Source of the DNA: Rhyzopertha dominica
Taxonomy: Eukaryota; Arthropoda; Insecta; Coleoptera; Bostrichidae
Length of the DNA stretch: 64,000 nucleotides
NCBI GenBank assembly: GCA_025024175.1
Contig: QCXZ01000041.1
Span: forward strand, 20,889,786 to 20,953,785
Direction of reading: 5' to 3'
The translations under genes were made by a program, and so were the position numbers. The notes below the pieces were generated by a model, which did not search any database, had not been told where the DNA came from, and saw only the letters and a program-made list of their open reading frames with translations. Below, piece after piece: positions 10,180-21,628 of this stretch. Numbering within the stretch: position 1 is the stretch's first letter; each line of letters opens with the position of its first letter.

Positions 10180-13100
10180 AACCATTTCTACACTGACTGT
10201 TACCATTTCGCTTGAAATAGAGGTGCAAGTCATGTGCCTACTTCTTTTATAAATTTAAAAGATTTGAGTCAGTGTAATCTCATTTTTAACAAATTGTTTA
10301 TGTTTTAAGTACTTTAACTTGTTAGGAGTCCTTTGTATATATTTTACTAATTTTTTTACACTATATATGGTCCATTTTAGCAGTGATGGTGGGACTGAAG
10401 TGACCTCAAGCGCTCTGCAATCTTATTATTGAAGGGGTGGAATGAGACTATGGTTGGTTTTATTTCACATAATTCCGATTGAATTACATTCCACTTAAAG
10501 ATGGATCAATTCATCGTTCTGTTAGAATAGATTTACGTTTCGGTCAGGACAATGATCCCATGTTTCTTGGGTTTACTTTACGTGATTTACAGCACACCAT
10601 CGAGTCTTCATGGTTAATTTTTCCAACGAAACTATTTTGTTTATAAAAGAATTACATTTTTTACATGTAACGGTACGCCATCCATTATTACTGTAGCTAA
10701 CTCATATGTTAAGTTTCAAGTTTTACAAGGTAACCTCTTACCTGGCTAGATTTTGGCCGCTTGTATATTTGAATTGTTTACTTCGTATACGAATGCTGTT
10801 ACCGCTATGCAAATACAAAACGGATAAAAACTGAATGAAATAGCAAACCTACCCAGACGCCTCCATGGTAACTACCTACTCTAATTTGAAATGACCTGTA
10901 ATCCGTCAAGTTAACATGCACTTGCATACGACAACTTGACAGCAGGTCTCCACGGCCCCACAACAATTTTGCAGGTATGCAAAAAGCGAAGCATAAAAAC
11001 TGTTGTAAACAGTAGATGGAGCGCTCGTTAAAAAGTGGGTTATTTAGAATTTGATTCCAACTCTACAATCTCCGAATTCAGTCTTAGACCTCTAAATACT
11101 TCAACTAAAAATAAAGAACACAATAAACCATTTGATGACGGTTTCACAAATAAAACAGCTTTTGGACTTGAAAAACCCGTTTTCAGTAAATACAGTTTTC
11201 GTAACAAAGTAAATATTCACTTTACTAATCTTGAACATTTTCGGCTAAATTTTATTGATATATTTATTGGTGCTGATAAGTTATAATAATAATATTTATA
11301 ATACTTTAGGTGCTAGATCTTTTAAATACTAAACAATTCCTCAGCTCATTTTCAGTAGCCTGCTACTACGTCATCAATATGGATCACAATCCAAAACATC
11401 AGGAGGTTGTTTCGGCTCTTCCATACAGTACCCTTGTGGACACTTTCAGTGGCAGTTGATAGAGTTCTGCACGGAGAAGTTCAATATTAATTTAACTCAT
11501 GGCTTCTGAACTCGCACCGTTCAGTAAATGTTCCAATTGAAAACTCAAGACACTAACATAGAGACTTTACTTACATAGGTCTTTGGTTTGAAACTACCAC
11601 AACCTATTTATAAATGAGCCTGGGATCCATCAATGGCATTATTCTGTAGTAGTAGTCGTTTACAACGACATTAATCTCGTTGGAAGAATAGACAATAAAG
11701 CTATATTAGCCACAGCCCAAACAAACATTATTGCATATTATATTAATACCTTCTTAAAAATAAAAAATTAGAATTTTTCATTGAATCAAAACTTCAGAGA
11801 GAGTAAAATTTCAGCAACTTCTTAGGTTACCTTACTTCAGCGAATCCAACCTATGTTCCTCTCTCTATGTGCTTGAATTTTACTTGGTTGCCAATTCTGA
11901 AATAAAAATTATAAAACTAAATTTAGGCAGCTAAGCTATACATTGGATCAATATTAGAAAGTTTTAAAGTTATTGAATGCCATCAGCCACTTTATGCCAT
12001 TCTGTCTCCATACAAAAAAAAGATGCGCCTTACTAAGCGCCTTCAGTGCCCCCCAGCAATATTATCATGGCTAACACAACACTGTACTATGCAGACTGAA
12101 TAGGAAGAGTTAAATTTTATTTTCCTTGGGCAAGTATACAAATTTGCCTCGAGTAATACATCATTTGACCCTTTTAAATGCAGTTTTAAACAGAGAATTA
12201 TTTTCTCTTATTTACTTTTTGTTAAATAAGGAATGAAGGAACGCATGTCTAATAAATACACGTGGCGGGCAGTGTAATAAAACGGCTGCTATGCCAACTT
12301 CTCGCAAATCCCACATTTTTGGATAGACAGTGCGACTTTCGAGCTGGGAATATTGTATTGTAATGGCATAGGGAACCTCGACATGCATCATAAAATTTAA
12401 CGGGTCCGAGGACCCTTATTCATCGAACTGTAGATTTTCAACATTTCTTTTCTGCAGAACTATCATCATTTATTGTTCAGAATTAATGAGAAGCGGTTTA
12501 CTTGTATGGCACGGTTCTAGATATACGATCAAAACTGGTTCTCTTTCTGTCAGTCACAGGAAAAGCTTATTTAGTTGCATAATAACAAGGGCAGCACAAA
12601 AAATCTAATTAAACCGAATTTACTCATTACAAACGTACGCGTGTTCTAAAAGCACCCCGGGCTACAGAAACGTGAGCGAAATACTCTGGCATCATTCTTC
12701 AGTTAGCAGGAAAATTGAAATCGGGCGCAGCCCGTAGAGAATTACATCAGAAAGGTTACATTCCTGGCATGTTTCTGTACAAACCGGAGAATCATCTTCT
12801 AACAAGTGAGGTTAAAAGTTGAAAGCGCTTTGCATATTTCCTAGCGATAATCCTTGCTTTTTACATAAAAATGTGAAATGGTATAAGCTTTAGAAATTGC
12901 CTACATTTATGACACTTGATAAATTGCTTATATGTTGTAGACAACAAAGTTACTATTCATGACTCCTTGTTGTTTGGTTTGCTTTACCGATCATTATTAA
13001 AATTCAGAGTTCAGGCTTGAGCCTAATAAGCGACTAAGACATTGCCATCTGTATACTTATTTGCTGAAAAACAGAGTTTTGGGTTTTCGTTTTGAACTGC

Positions 13101-14370
13101 AATAATTATTTTACTTTCTTATAATTCTTTGTTTCGTACTTTGCGTTTGGCGCGTTAAAAATTTTATGCGTGTATCCACACTGCTGTAAAAATCGATTTT
13201 CTTGGCAATGTAACATTAAGGGAAATATATTTTTAATGTGCAATTTGTTTTGCTAAATATTGTGTCATTACACTATCCGTGTACTAAAATATTTTTAATT
13301 AACCAAAAGCATGGAACAACCGGTGTATCTCTGTAAATATCAACCATTTAGCAACATGATGTGTTTTCAAATAAACGAAAATAAGCGTTATCAAAACAGA
13401 TTCTTCAGAAGTCAATTCTCGTTTTAAGTCATTTAATAATAATTATTTTTATTTTTATTTTAGAGACCTTTGGTTTTCCGCTTTTTTCATGTCAATCTAG
13501 AGTACTTTTCAATAGTGTATTTATCAAAATAAGGATATTCTATGCGTCTACATACCACCTTTTTTGGTATTCAATTAAATGCTACACACACACTCTAGAT
13601 TTTTTTGTCCTACTAAATGTGTTACTGAATCAGCTATGTGAATGTATTACTGGACTCTTACTTTTTTCCGTTTCTACTTCACTGCTTATTCGTATGTTTT
13701 AGAAGGTAATACGTAATAACTTTACTGCTTTACAGCTTTACTTGAGCAGACTGTCGCCTTTCTTTTAGTATAATAACCCTCTTTGAGTCTTCAAGTATAG
13801 CCTAATCGTCCAAAACTTCGCTCAAAAGTTTGATAAAGAGGTTTACTTGGCTATCTCCCATAGTCTTTAGCATTTTGTAGGTTATACTTAAACGAGTAAT
13901 TTAGATTATTACTGAAAAGGATTAAAACTAAATTGGGTTTTTACTATTTGTGAATGGTTGTATGAAATATGTATTATAAAAGTCCGCTAAAAATATTGCG
14001 ATACTGGTTACCAAGGAGAGAACTCGATTCATGCCGTCATTTGTGTGCTTTTAAATGTTGACCATGTTAATCTTAGCAGATTATGAATGTTTAACAGTAC
14101 ATCTAACTTGTATGCAAGTGTTAGGGCAAACACAACACGGCTATGTAACTCACACAAATCTGCAGATTCACCTCGTAAAACATACTGTCTGTACAAATAT
14201 AGGAGCTACCACAGCTGTCTGCTTTTACTTTTTCTAACATTGCTAAATTCGCCTATAACGACCCGCCTTATGAAATACCGAATCTTTCATGTTGAACGTG
14301 GTAGAAATTGAATTTCATGCGAGACCGAGCACAGCAAGAAACTGTATGAGGGAAATTCGCAGTTACAAGG
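10180..14370. other. Intron, no gene recognised
   Basis: AT-rich intron sequence. An 83-codon frame at 11035-11286 ends in IFIGADKL, slightly like the second motif of a retroviral-type protease, but without a DTG/DSG motif I do not call it. The stretch 12630-12800 has a more mixed composition than its surroundings and might be regulatory. Confidence 0.4.
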
Positions 14371-14377
14371 CATTTAC

Positions 14378-14497
14378 CTTTGATTTCGTCTTGACCCAGA
14401 AGCCAAATTATTTTGCCTTCCTTAGCTCCGCACCTGATCAGCACGTCGGTGGATTCGTCTCCAAATTGTTCCGGATTCCCTTCTAGAGTGAGGCGAT
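14378..14497 (-). CDS. Fas2: Fasciclin-2-like exon, Ig2 first half
   Basis: Second of three consecutive exons of the minus-strand Ig adhesion gene. Seen: acceptor TTTTCAATTTACAG, donor AAAG|GTAAATG, 120 bp, phase 1 to phase 1. The translation runs from RLTLEGNPEQFG to LLGQDEIK and carries VLIRC (first Ig cysteine) and KIIW (core tryptophan), so it is strands A to C of an Ig domain; the second cysteine comes from the next exon. Splitting the Ig2 domain by an intron between the W and the last strands is normal for this superfamily. The intron upstream is about 32.5 kb and the one downstream about 11.8 kb. The longer open frame around it (14268-14579) is intron read-through, not exon. Confidence 0.85.
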
Positions 14498-14499
14498 CT

Positions 14500-15287
14500 G
14501 TAAATTGAAAAGAACTTTGGATTAAAATAAGTAGTATAATATGCAGTGTTATATGTTTCTTTGTGTAATATACAGTCAAAATTGTGAAACATGAGCCCTT
14601 ACTTCATTGTCTATTTCAGGTAAAATATTCGAATAACTTTTAGTCATGTTATTGTGCAAGAGAAAGATGAAATGAATTTCTGTTATCTCAAATAAGTAAT
14701 ATAAGATAGGCAGCAGTAACAATCAAAGCTTGTCTAGAACTTGGCCATCTCAATAAAATTTACCATGGGTCGTTTATGTACTTATAATTCCGCTTATTTT
14801 GTTTAGCATCTTAAAAGCACTAAATAACCAGGACGTTCGAATAATCAGGTTTGTTGCTAGATGACCTAAAGAGAGCCCTGTTATTTTCTGTGATTTTCTT
14901 TGCAGCATCAAATGTGACGTTTGTCACCATGATCCACGTGTGTATTGGAAAAGAGAGTTTATTTTGATTGAAACACGCAGTAAGGTTTTCTTTTACTTAA
15001 GTTACTTCGGCATTCTTCATGCTCAACTGTGTAGTGACAAAAGCTTCGGTGAACTACAAAATGCAAAAAAGCGGGAAAACAGAATCAGTAAATCGAGTCA
15101 TTTGATACATAAAAGTACCGATTTTTTGATACCTATAACTAATAAATTTAGCAAAGGAAATTTGCTATTCGGCATAAAAGCGCACGATATCACGATGTTT
15201 ATTTCGAACTGTAATTTATACAACCTAAGTGATTATTGTGTCATGTGATTTAAAAACAAGGACACAATATAAGCCGTTTCAACTGAC
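14500..15287. other. Intron, no recognised feature
   Basis: The 102-codon frame at 14940-15248 has no motif, no splice support and AT-rich codon content. I treat it as chance. Confidence 0.45.
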
Positions 15288-15293
15288 TATAGT

Positions 15294-15718
15294 TGGATCA
15301 CCCAACAGACGGAGTAATAAACACGCGTGATCTTCACGTGATTTTCAAACGCAACTTTCCTACTGGTTCTCCGCAGTCCGCAACCGAGGGAGATCTGCTT
15401 CAACCCCGTTTCACACTAGCCAACCTTACCGATCGACCGAAATTAAACTAAAATTGCAAAACTATGTTCTTGGGCAATTTAATTGTAAGATATTGCCATA
15501 CGGCATCTTTGAGTAGACTTTTGTGTTGCAAATTCCAAACCTGAACGTTCGCAAAGTCCAAAAAAAGTGAGGTTATGTTGCCTCAGAAAACATAAATGCG
15601 CATAAATGTTAAAATTTGTTGAACGGTTTAAGTTACGCTTTTCGGAAGGGAAAGGGTTCCGATCACGTGATAGATATGTGGACTACACGTGATCACTTCA
15701 TCTGTTGGGTGATCCTAA
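15294..15718. mobile_element. 425-bp MITE with GGATCACCC ends
   Basis: The ends are inverted: GGATCACCCAACAGACGGAG at the left and the reverse complement of GGATCACCCAACAGATGAAG at the right. Identical 6-bp flanks TATAGT (15288-15293 and 15719-15724) look like a target duplication. The arms also carry CACGTGAT palindromes. No coding capacity. Confidence 0.75.
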
Positions 15719-15724
15719 TATAGT

Positions 15725-17130
15725 AAGAACACGCAGCACGCACAATGGGGATGTTTAGTGATTTTTACCGAATGAATTTTCTGATAGAGTTAATAAAATT
15801 GCCCTATTGTTTTGTTTTTTCATATGTTGAATAAAACTCAAGATATTAATTTATTATAATTTGCCTTTAAAATTATGACATCATAAACGAATAAAAAGAA
15901 ATAGTTTCACATCTTCTTTAGTTAGAACGAGATAGCCATGCGACCCTGAAAATGCCCATTATGGCAACGCCGCATAGTCGTCAGCTGTTTCCGATCGGTG
16001 TTATTGTTGTGTTAGGTCGTGTTTGTTTATCATTATTCGTCCAATTTGCTTTGTATTCTTTTATGTTTAAGTATTGAAAGTGTGTTTAATATGTTTAAGA
16101 AAGTGTTGATTTTACTCTGTGCTCTGGTGTTATTCTACCACGAACAGTACAAATATTACCGCTTCGCTTCAGCTTAACACAACCTACAGCATCATCTCCA
16201 TATGACTCATCTGCAGATCTGCAAACAAACAAGCAGTTATAATAATTTATTTATAATAATATGAATGCAAAGTATCATTGTCTGCCTTTTTAAAAATCCA
16301 GCGTCCATTTGATAATTAAAAATACAACACAATACGAATACAACAAAAGCTACTCAAACAAATGTTAAGGTTATATTTACATCGGCGACAACCACAACAA
16401 TCGGTAGCCGGAGCCGGTAGGACGGTAGCTTTGTTGCCAAATGTGCATTTCCATTTCGTTTGTGACGTTTCAGCATTCAAATTCTGATTTATAATTAGTT
16501 AACTTTAGACACTTTTTGTGACACTAAGAATAGTTTTTTCTGCAAACAGATTGTTTGGATTTATTTCATGTCATTAAGAAGATCTTAATTGTACTAAAAC
16601 ACGATATTTCGATTACACTTAACATGCCCATTGGGAGCCAAATTCATGGCAGTTACTCGCGCCACTACCAGCCTTAAGCGGATAAAATTGAAAATTGAAT
16701 TCCACATCGCTTATGCAAAACCTAATGTTCTCAGTCGTGCATGTCTGATATCAAAATTAATGATAAAGCAATCGTCATTGAAAAAACCAAGATATACCTA
16801 AAATTCTGGTAGCCCAACTTTCTCCTGCAAAAATGGTTCAGCTTTTGGTAGCAGATGACATTAGCTTACCAAGATACGCCAGATTTTGACACTTATAGTT
16901 TTCTCTGCTTATAGGTTGTGTGCCTGTCAACAAACGCTTGGTAGTACATGAGAAAACAATCCTGTAAGGAACGAAGTGACGAAAGAAATAAAGTTGAATG
17001 AATGAACTAATATTTGATCAAAAGGGCCTAAGGAAATCGAATTGGATTGTAATTTGGTGTAATTATATTGAAATTGATTGAAACAAAAATTTCTAATATT
17101 TAAAATTCAAAATGTTGTCGTTTAGGTACC
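15725..17130. other. Intron, mostly unrecognised
   Basis: Holds the 28-codon frame at 16091 (listed separately) between weakly inverted ATGCCCATTATGGCAAC-type motifs at about 15.95 and 16.44 kb. No gene recognised otherwise. Confidence 0.4.
16091..16177 (+). CDS. Candidate 28-aa membrane smORF
   Basis: Short open frame starting MFKKVLILLCALVLFYH and ending YYRFASA before TAA. It has a positive start and a hydrophobic run, as in a signal anchor or tiny membrane peptide. The DNA before it (15940-16090) is richer and less repetitive than its surroundings. I know no family for it, and a 28-codon frame can arise by chance. It could also lie inside a decayed MITE, since a similar motif (ATGCCCATTATGGCAAC / ATGCACATTTGGCAAC inverted) flanks it at about 15.95 and 16.44 kb. 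Confidence 0.15.
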   Translation: MFKKVLILLCALVLFYHEQYKYYRFASA

Positions 17131-17136
17131 GTACCT

Positions 17137-17330
17137 TTAAAGTTCCTAGATAGATAAAGTACCACCATTTTAGGGCAAAATAGCGGCGGGAAATTTTAAA
17201 TTTAAATATTTTAAAGAAGATGGGAGAGGGAACCAAACTATCAAACCTGACCTTAAGGATTGGAGAACTGGCAGATATCACTCTGATGCAGTGTTGTTTG
17301 ACTTTTCCCTAGGTAATTGGCATCGCGTTT
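17137..17330. mobile_element. Second copy of the 9.85-kb MITE family
   Basis: Shares CTAGATAGATAAAGTACC, GATGGGAGAGGGAACC, ACCTTAAGGATT, GGCAGATATCA and CCCTAGGTAATTGGCATCG with the element at 9845-10172. It covers one arm plus the loop; the second arm is lost or was not copied. Confidence 0.75.
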
Positions 17331-17339
17331 TATGCTAGC

Positions 17340-18689
17340 GCTCTCTTAGACACACAAACACAGCATCTGGAATCTAGTTGGGCTGTTCCCAAAATTAAAC
17401 ACCTTAGGTATCTGTATATTCTTATTTTTACATTTTTGCACTTACTTTGTTTTTGTTTGGAGGAGCGGTAGGGACTTTACGTACCTTGGATAAGTGTTGC
17501 CATCTAACAGTATTCGAACTAAGATTTTGCAATAGATTTTGACACAAAAATGGCGGCGAGTTGAAATATCAATGCTTAAGTATCTTGCACAAAACTTATG
17601 TGTAGTCAATTTCTATTATTCAGTCAGTTGTAAGGTGCTTCGTTGCCATGGTTAATGCGACAGAACACCGGCTCATGCCAGCTAAGGCCACTACTACGGA
17701 TAACTCCACTTAATAAGGATAACGATTTTTGCCATCTGTCATGCTATAAATATGTTCTTCTTTAGAAAGAGAGGTTTCAAATGTCAAGGGTAGATGGTGG
17801 CAACTTACAAGAATATGATTTTGACATGTTTTGCTCTTTTTATCATCTTATCCTGAATAAAACACAATAGTGATCATGCAGGACGTGATATAGGAATATT
17901 CAATATAAATTTTCAATATGCTTTGAACAGTTACAACACAGAATAGGTTAGGTGCTCTATTTATAAATTAAGTACTGTTTCACAAGTTTCATTTACCTTT
18001 CAAGTATTTTTGAACTTAGCGGAGTTTTGCTAAATTTGCAAAATTTAAGCTAACTTAGAGCACAAAAACAAATAAATTTGCGGCAGTACATAGCTTCTTA
18101 ATTGTTATGTTACAATAAGCATTGATTATATCTACTGTAATTTTATACTTATGACGATAAGCTGAACGGTTGTGAAAATGTGTCATATTGTAACTCCTAT
18201 TTATTAAAAAATTATACATTTAACATGAGGCGGCTTATTTCTGCTCTGATTGAATGAACGATTATAAAGTGAATCACTTTGACCACAATATTTTCTGGAA
18301 TGCGTTTTTTTATTATTATAATATTTGGCATTTCCATATTAGCCACGATAATTCAGTTGCTTTGCCACACGCCGTATGTCAGAACAACTAAAAATTTTAA
18401 AAACCAATTATAAAATGTAATCATGTTGCAATCAGCACTTTTAGTTTTTCAATTTTTGTCAACAAGCGCACATTTAAAAATATTTGTGATCCATAGTTTT
18501 ACATCACATTGTAAGGTTTCTAACATTTAAATTCACGATGTGTCATATTCAATATTATAGCATTAGCTAAAGTAAAAATAGTAATGTACCGAAGAATCCT
18601 TTGAGCAAAGGAATAATTGAGACATAAACCGCTGCTATAAGGAAATAAAGGCTACGGATAAACACCTATAAAAGTTAAAGTGAATGCCT
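17340..18689. other. Intron, mostly unrecognised
   Basis: AT-rich. Around 17490-17815 there are inverted GTTGCCATCTA-type motifs, possibly an old MITE. No coding signal. Confidence 0.4.
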
Positions 18690-18935
18690 TGAACCCTGCT
18701 CTGCCACATGATGGCCGGCAGAAAGCGTAAATGGTTCTAATTTTCCGTTTAACGACGAGTACACGCCGTTTAATTACCAGCACATGCGGCATAAAGCTCG
18801 TAATTTTTTATGGAGTGCAAACGGAACACCAGTTTAATTACAAAGGTATTGCAAAAGTAAATCACCCGGGGGGCAATTGATTTTATAATCATGACTAATG
18901 CGTTTGATGCAAATTGCTATTTGATGTGGTCGGTG
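18690..18935. promoter_or_regulatory. Candidate conserved non-coding enhancer
   Basis: A compositionally distinct block in AT-rich intron. It contains homeodomain core sites in GTTTAATTACCAG and CAGTTTAATTAC, Hox-like TAATTTTTTATGG, TTGATTTTATAATCATGA, and a POU octamer ATGCAAAT at about 18909-18916. No open frame. This mix is typical of developmental enhancers in introns of neural genes; here it is an inference from motif content only. Confidence 0.35.
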
Positions 18936-19856
18936 TACATGGTCTATGTCCGGTGGGTTTGCTAACGGCTGTCTGCTTTAAACATTTGGCAATCGGCGTT
19001 GCTCTTTACTGATGTGTTAGCGCATAGTTGGCCGCTGATACTTAAAAAATAATGATTCATAAGAATAGTATATTTATGAACGGTGCTTATACTAAATCTG
19101 AAATATTTAAGTACTATGTCAACCATGTTAAAAATTTTGTAATTTTTTCTGTGTACATGGCATAAGTACACATCTTTGCGAGTACACTGTGGACGTTTTG
19201 ATATAACAGTAAGCTGGAAAAAGTTGAGAAGATCCGTTTTCGACCCATAGCTTACGATGCACTGAGACTTTACCACTGAACTGATTAGTTTTATAGCTTG
19301 TTATTGTTTATTAACACACATGTTAAAAGTATGATTTTTAAATACGTTAAGTACAAGGTGACGCAATTTCCTATTTTCTGGGTAAACGTTAGGTTTTATT
19401 TTCGTTTCAAGTAATAAGACTACAAACACCGAAATTAAAAAAGCTTATGTACTACCACACATGTATTTGTTTGTCTGCTTTAAATGACCTTAAATTTCGT
19501 CAAATCAATTTTAAACAACTAATTTAGCCAAACTCAAACTAAAATAAGTTCAAAAATACTTAAAAGGTTAAATGCAACTCGTGAAATAGTACTCAACTTA
19601 GAAAACTTAATTTCTAATCTATTTCGTCTTTTAACTGCTTAGGACGCATTGAAAGCTTATATTATGTTGTTATGCCGTGATGTTACCTACAAGATGATCA
19701 TTGACCTACACGTTTTTCACACTGAATATAATGACAAAAAAAAGCAAAAAGTGTAAAAATCATATCCGCCATCTACCAGTGACATTTGACAGAGTTTTCA
19801 AATTATTACTATTTACAGAGAAAACGTCGAGAAGTACGACTCCCTATATATTTCAG

Positions 19857-19925
19857 GTTCGGTCTGCGCCGCTGTATAGGAAGGTGTCGGTAGAGGTCGC
19901 GCGCGACGTGTGGCGGCTGGTTTGA
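19857..19925 (+). other. GC-rich exon-like block
   Basis: After TATATATTTCAG the DNA turns sharply GC-rich and CpG-rich (GGTCGCGCGCGACGTGTGGC) for about 70 bp, open in one frame (RSAPLYRKVSVEVARDVWRL) to a TGA. It could be a terminal coding exon of an unknown plus-strand transcript or a regulatory island. No partner exon was found. Confidence 0.2.
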
Positions 19926-20011
19926 AAATGTGCTAGAAGCAGTGCTGTACTGATAATCTGCTGGTATTTTTTATTTAACTTCAAAATGAAACAATGACTC
20001 CTTGGAAAACG

Positions 20012-20017
20012 TTTATT
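20012..20017 (-). terminator. Possible poly(A) signal AATAAA of nested gene
   Basis: AATAAA on the minus strand, followed by a T-rich stretch, about 1.2 kb after the putative stop codon at 21242. In AT-rich DNA this hexamer is common, so it only weakly supports the nested gene. Confidence 0.25.
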
Positions 20018-21241
20018 TACAAAACAATAAAAAAAAATTACAATAGTAAATCATAGGATGAGACAAAATTATTTACTAATTACAATAATTCAAATAGCTG
20101 AACACAAAGAGAAATAATTGATATGCATACATAAATAATATGTACAATAGCAAATAAAACTATTTCATGGTATAGTGTATAAATATTGTAAGTACAATAA
20201 CGCTGCTTATACAATAGATAATTTACAATGTTCCCATTTTCAAATTAAGCGGTATAGAAATATCACATCATGTGTATATAAAAAAGCTTAACGGGCTTCT
20301 TGTGCAGCTTTAGCAAAAAATTTCATTAAAATTAATATGTTCTGTAAACATCTATGGTTTTAGGGCACCGTGTTAATCTTATTTGATTTCCTACATGAAG
20401 GAATATTGCTCAATACATAAATTTTGTTACTGGCATTTACAATTATGGAAGTTCAGTAATTGAACCATTTATTTGTTACTTCTTAAAGGCATGTGGAAAC
20501 AACACAATGCAAGTTTTAACAAATTAATGAAGAAACTCATTAAGCTGTTCCAATTAAAGTAATGAAGTGGAAGTTTTCTATTCTTATTTTATTCATTTAG
20601 CTTTTTATATTAAACTTATAACAATTGTATATGATGTTGAGCTGAACTAATAAATAGAAAATGTTTTTATTGTTACTATTATTCAATAATTTCATGGGTT
20701 CTAGGGTAGTTCGTAAATTTATTGCTTCAAAATATAGACTGTAGAAAAAACTCTTAAAACATTTAGAAAACAAAGTTTTATAAACAGAAAGCTTGAAACA
20801 CTGATAGTTTTTGTATTTACTTGTATTTTTGTATTACTATACTGAGTGCATGCAGTCTGTGCTTGATAAACAAAGTTATTGTAAGTAATGAATCGTTAAG
20901 AATATGCATTTGTGGATGTGAATAATATAAAATAATACTGTATGTCTACAAAATGCAAACTTAACACTTGTAACGATATAGAATAACTTATTTATCCCTA
21001 ATGCTGGAACTTGCGCATCTTCCGCCTTACTTGTCTTGCTTCTTTTCGAGTCTGTTGGTTTTCTTAATGCCATCGCTTGCACCACAAAGGAATTCCTATA
21101 TGACAGACAGAACGTACAATGTCCCCGATGACGAAATTCTGGTGTTTGTTTATTCCAGAATGGAAGGATACTTTTTGCAACATCGTCGACAAAGCAGTAC
21201 GAGATGGTAGAGCAACAACTTTTCATAAGAACCTATAACAT

Positions 21242-21628
21242 TTAGGATTCCTCTTCAGAACCGCAATTGCCAGTACCTTCTCGACCTCTTACGTCTTCCA
21301 TGGGGATTCCTCTGAAAAACACAAAGAATTATTTATTATTTTTTAAATTAGATTTAGATATTTCACCTACCTTTAAATAAGTTTCTTAAAGAAGGGGAAT
21401 CTACAAGTTCTGTGAATGCCCCCACATCTCCAGATTTATTTTTGTACTTTCTTTTCAATTTGAGAATGTAGGCCTCTTTGTTTTCCACCGTATGCATAAG
21501 ACGCCTTTTTCTAGATGGACCGTTTGCTCTTGACATGTCAGGAATGCTCTGGAAACAGGTTGTCCACTTACATTAGATGTGTCTTGGCTGTCTTGTAAAC
21601 CAGAACAACTAGCTGCTAGATGTTTCAG
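21242..21628 (-). CDS. Candidate small nested gene, 79-aa product
   Basis: Two putative exons on the minus strand inside the 32.5-kb intron: 21628-21367 (acceptor ATATATTTTAG, donor GGTAG|GTGAAA) and 21311 downward (acceptor TTTTTCAG), stop at 21242. Translation from the ATG at 21536 (G at -3) starts MSRANGPSRKRR, then a charged helical stretch (ENKEAYILKLKRKYKNKS), then AFTELVDSPSLRNLF and an acidic end GSEEES. Basic, then acidic; no signal peptide or membrane segment; function unknown. Coding character is inferred from residue composition and splice sites, not from a recognised family. An alternative donor four bases earlier (AAAG|GTAGGT) would end the protein at SPWKT. An AATAAA at 20017-20012 would give a 1.2-kb 3'UTR. 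Upstream donors at 22464 (CCTG|GTAAGTT) and 21885 (AAAA|GTAAGTGC) could end 5'UTR exons. Confidence 0.35.

Noticed and set aside
11035..11286. 83-codon frame ending IFIGADKL, possible retroviral-type protease
   Set aside because: No DTG/DSG catalytic motif and no neighbouring retroelement sequence; one short motif is not enough.
14268..14579. 103-codon frame on the minus strand as a single CDS
   Set aside because: Only 14378-14497 lies between good splice sites and continues the Ig fold; the rest is intron read-through.
14940..15248. 102-codon plus-strand frame
   Set aside because: No motif, no splice context and AT-driven composition; consistent with chance.
17488..17815. Possible MITE with GTTGCCATCTA inverted ends
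   Set aside because: The inverted similarity is short and interrupted and no target duplication was seen.
18962..19276. 104-codon minus-strand frame
   Set aside because: No recognisable domain, no splice or promoter support.
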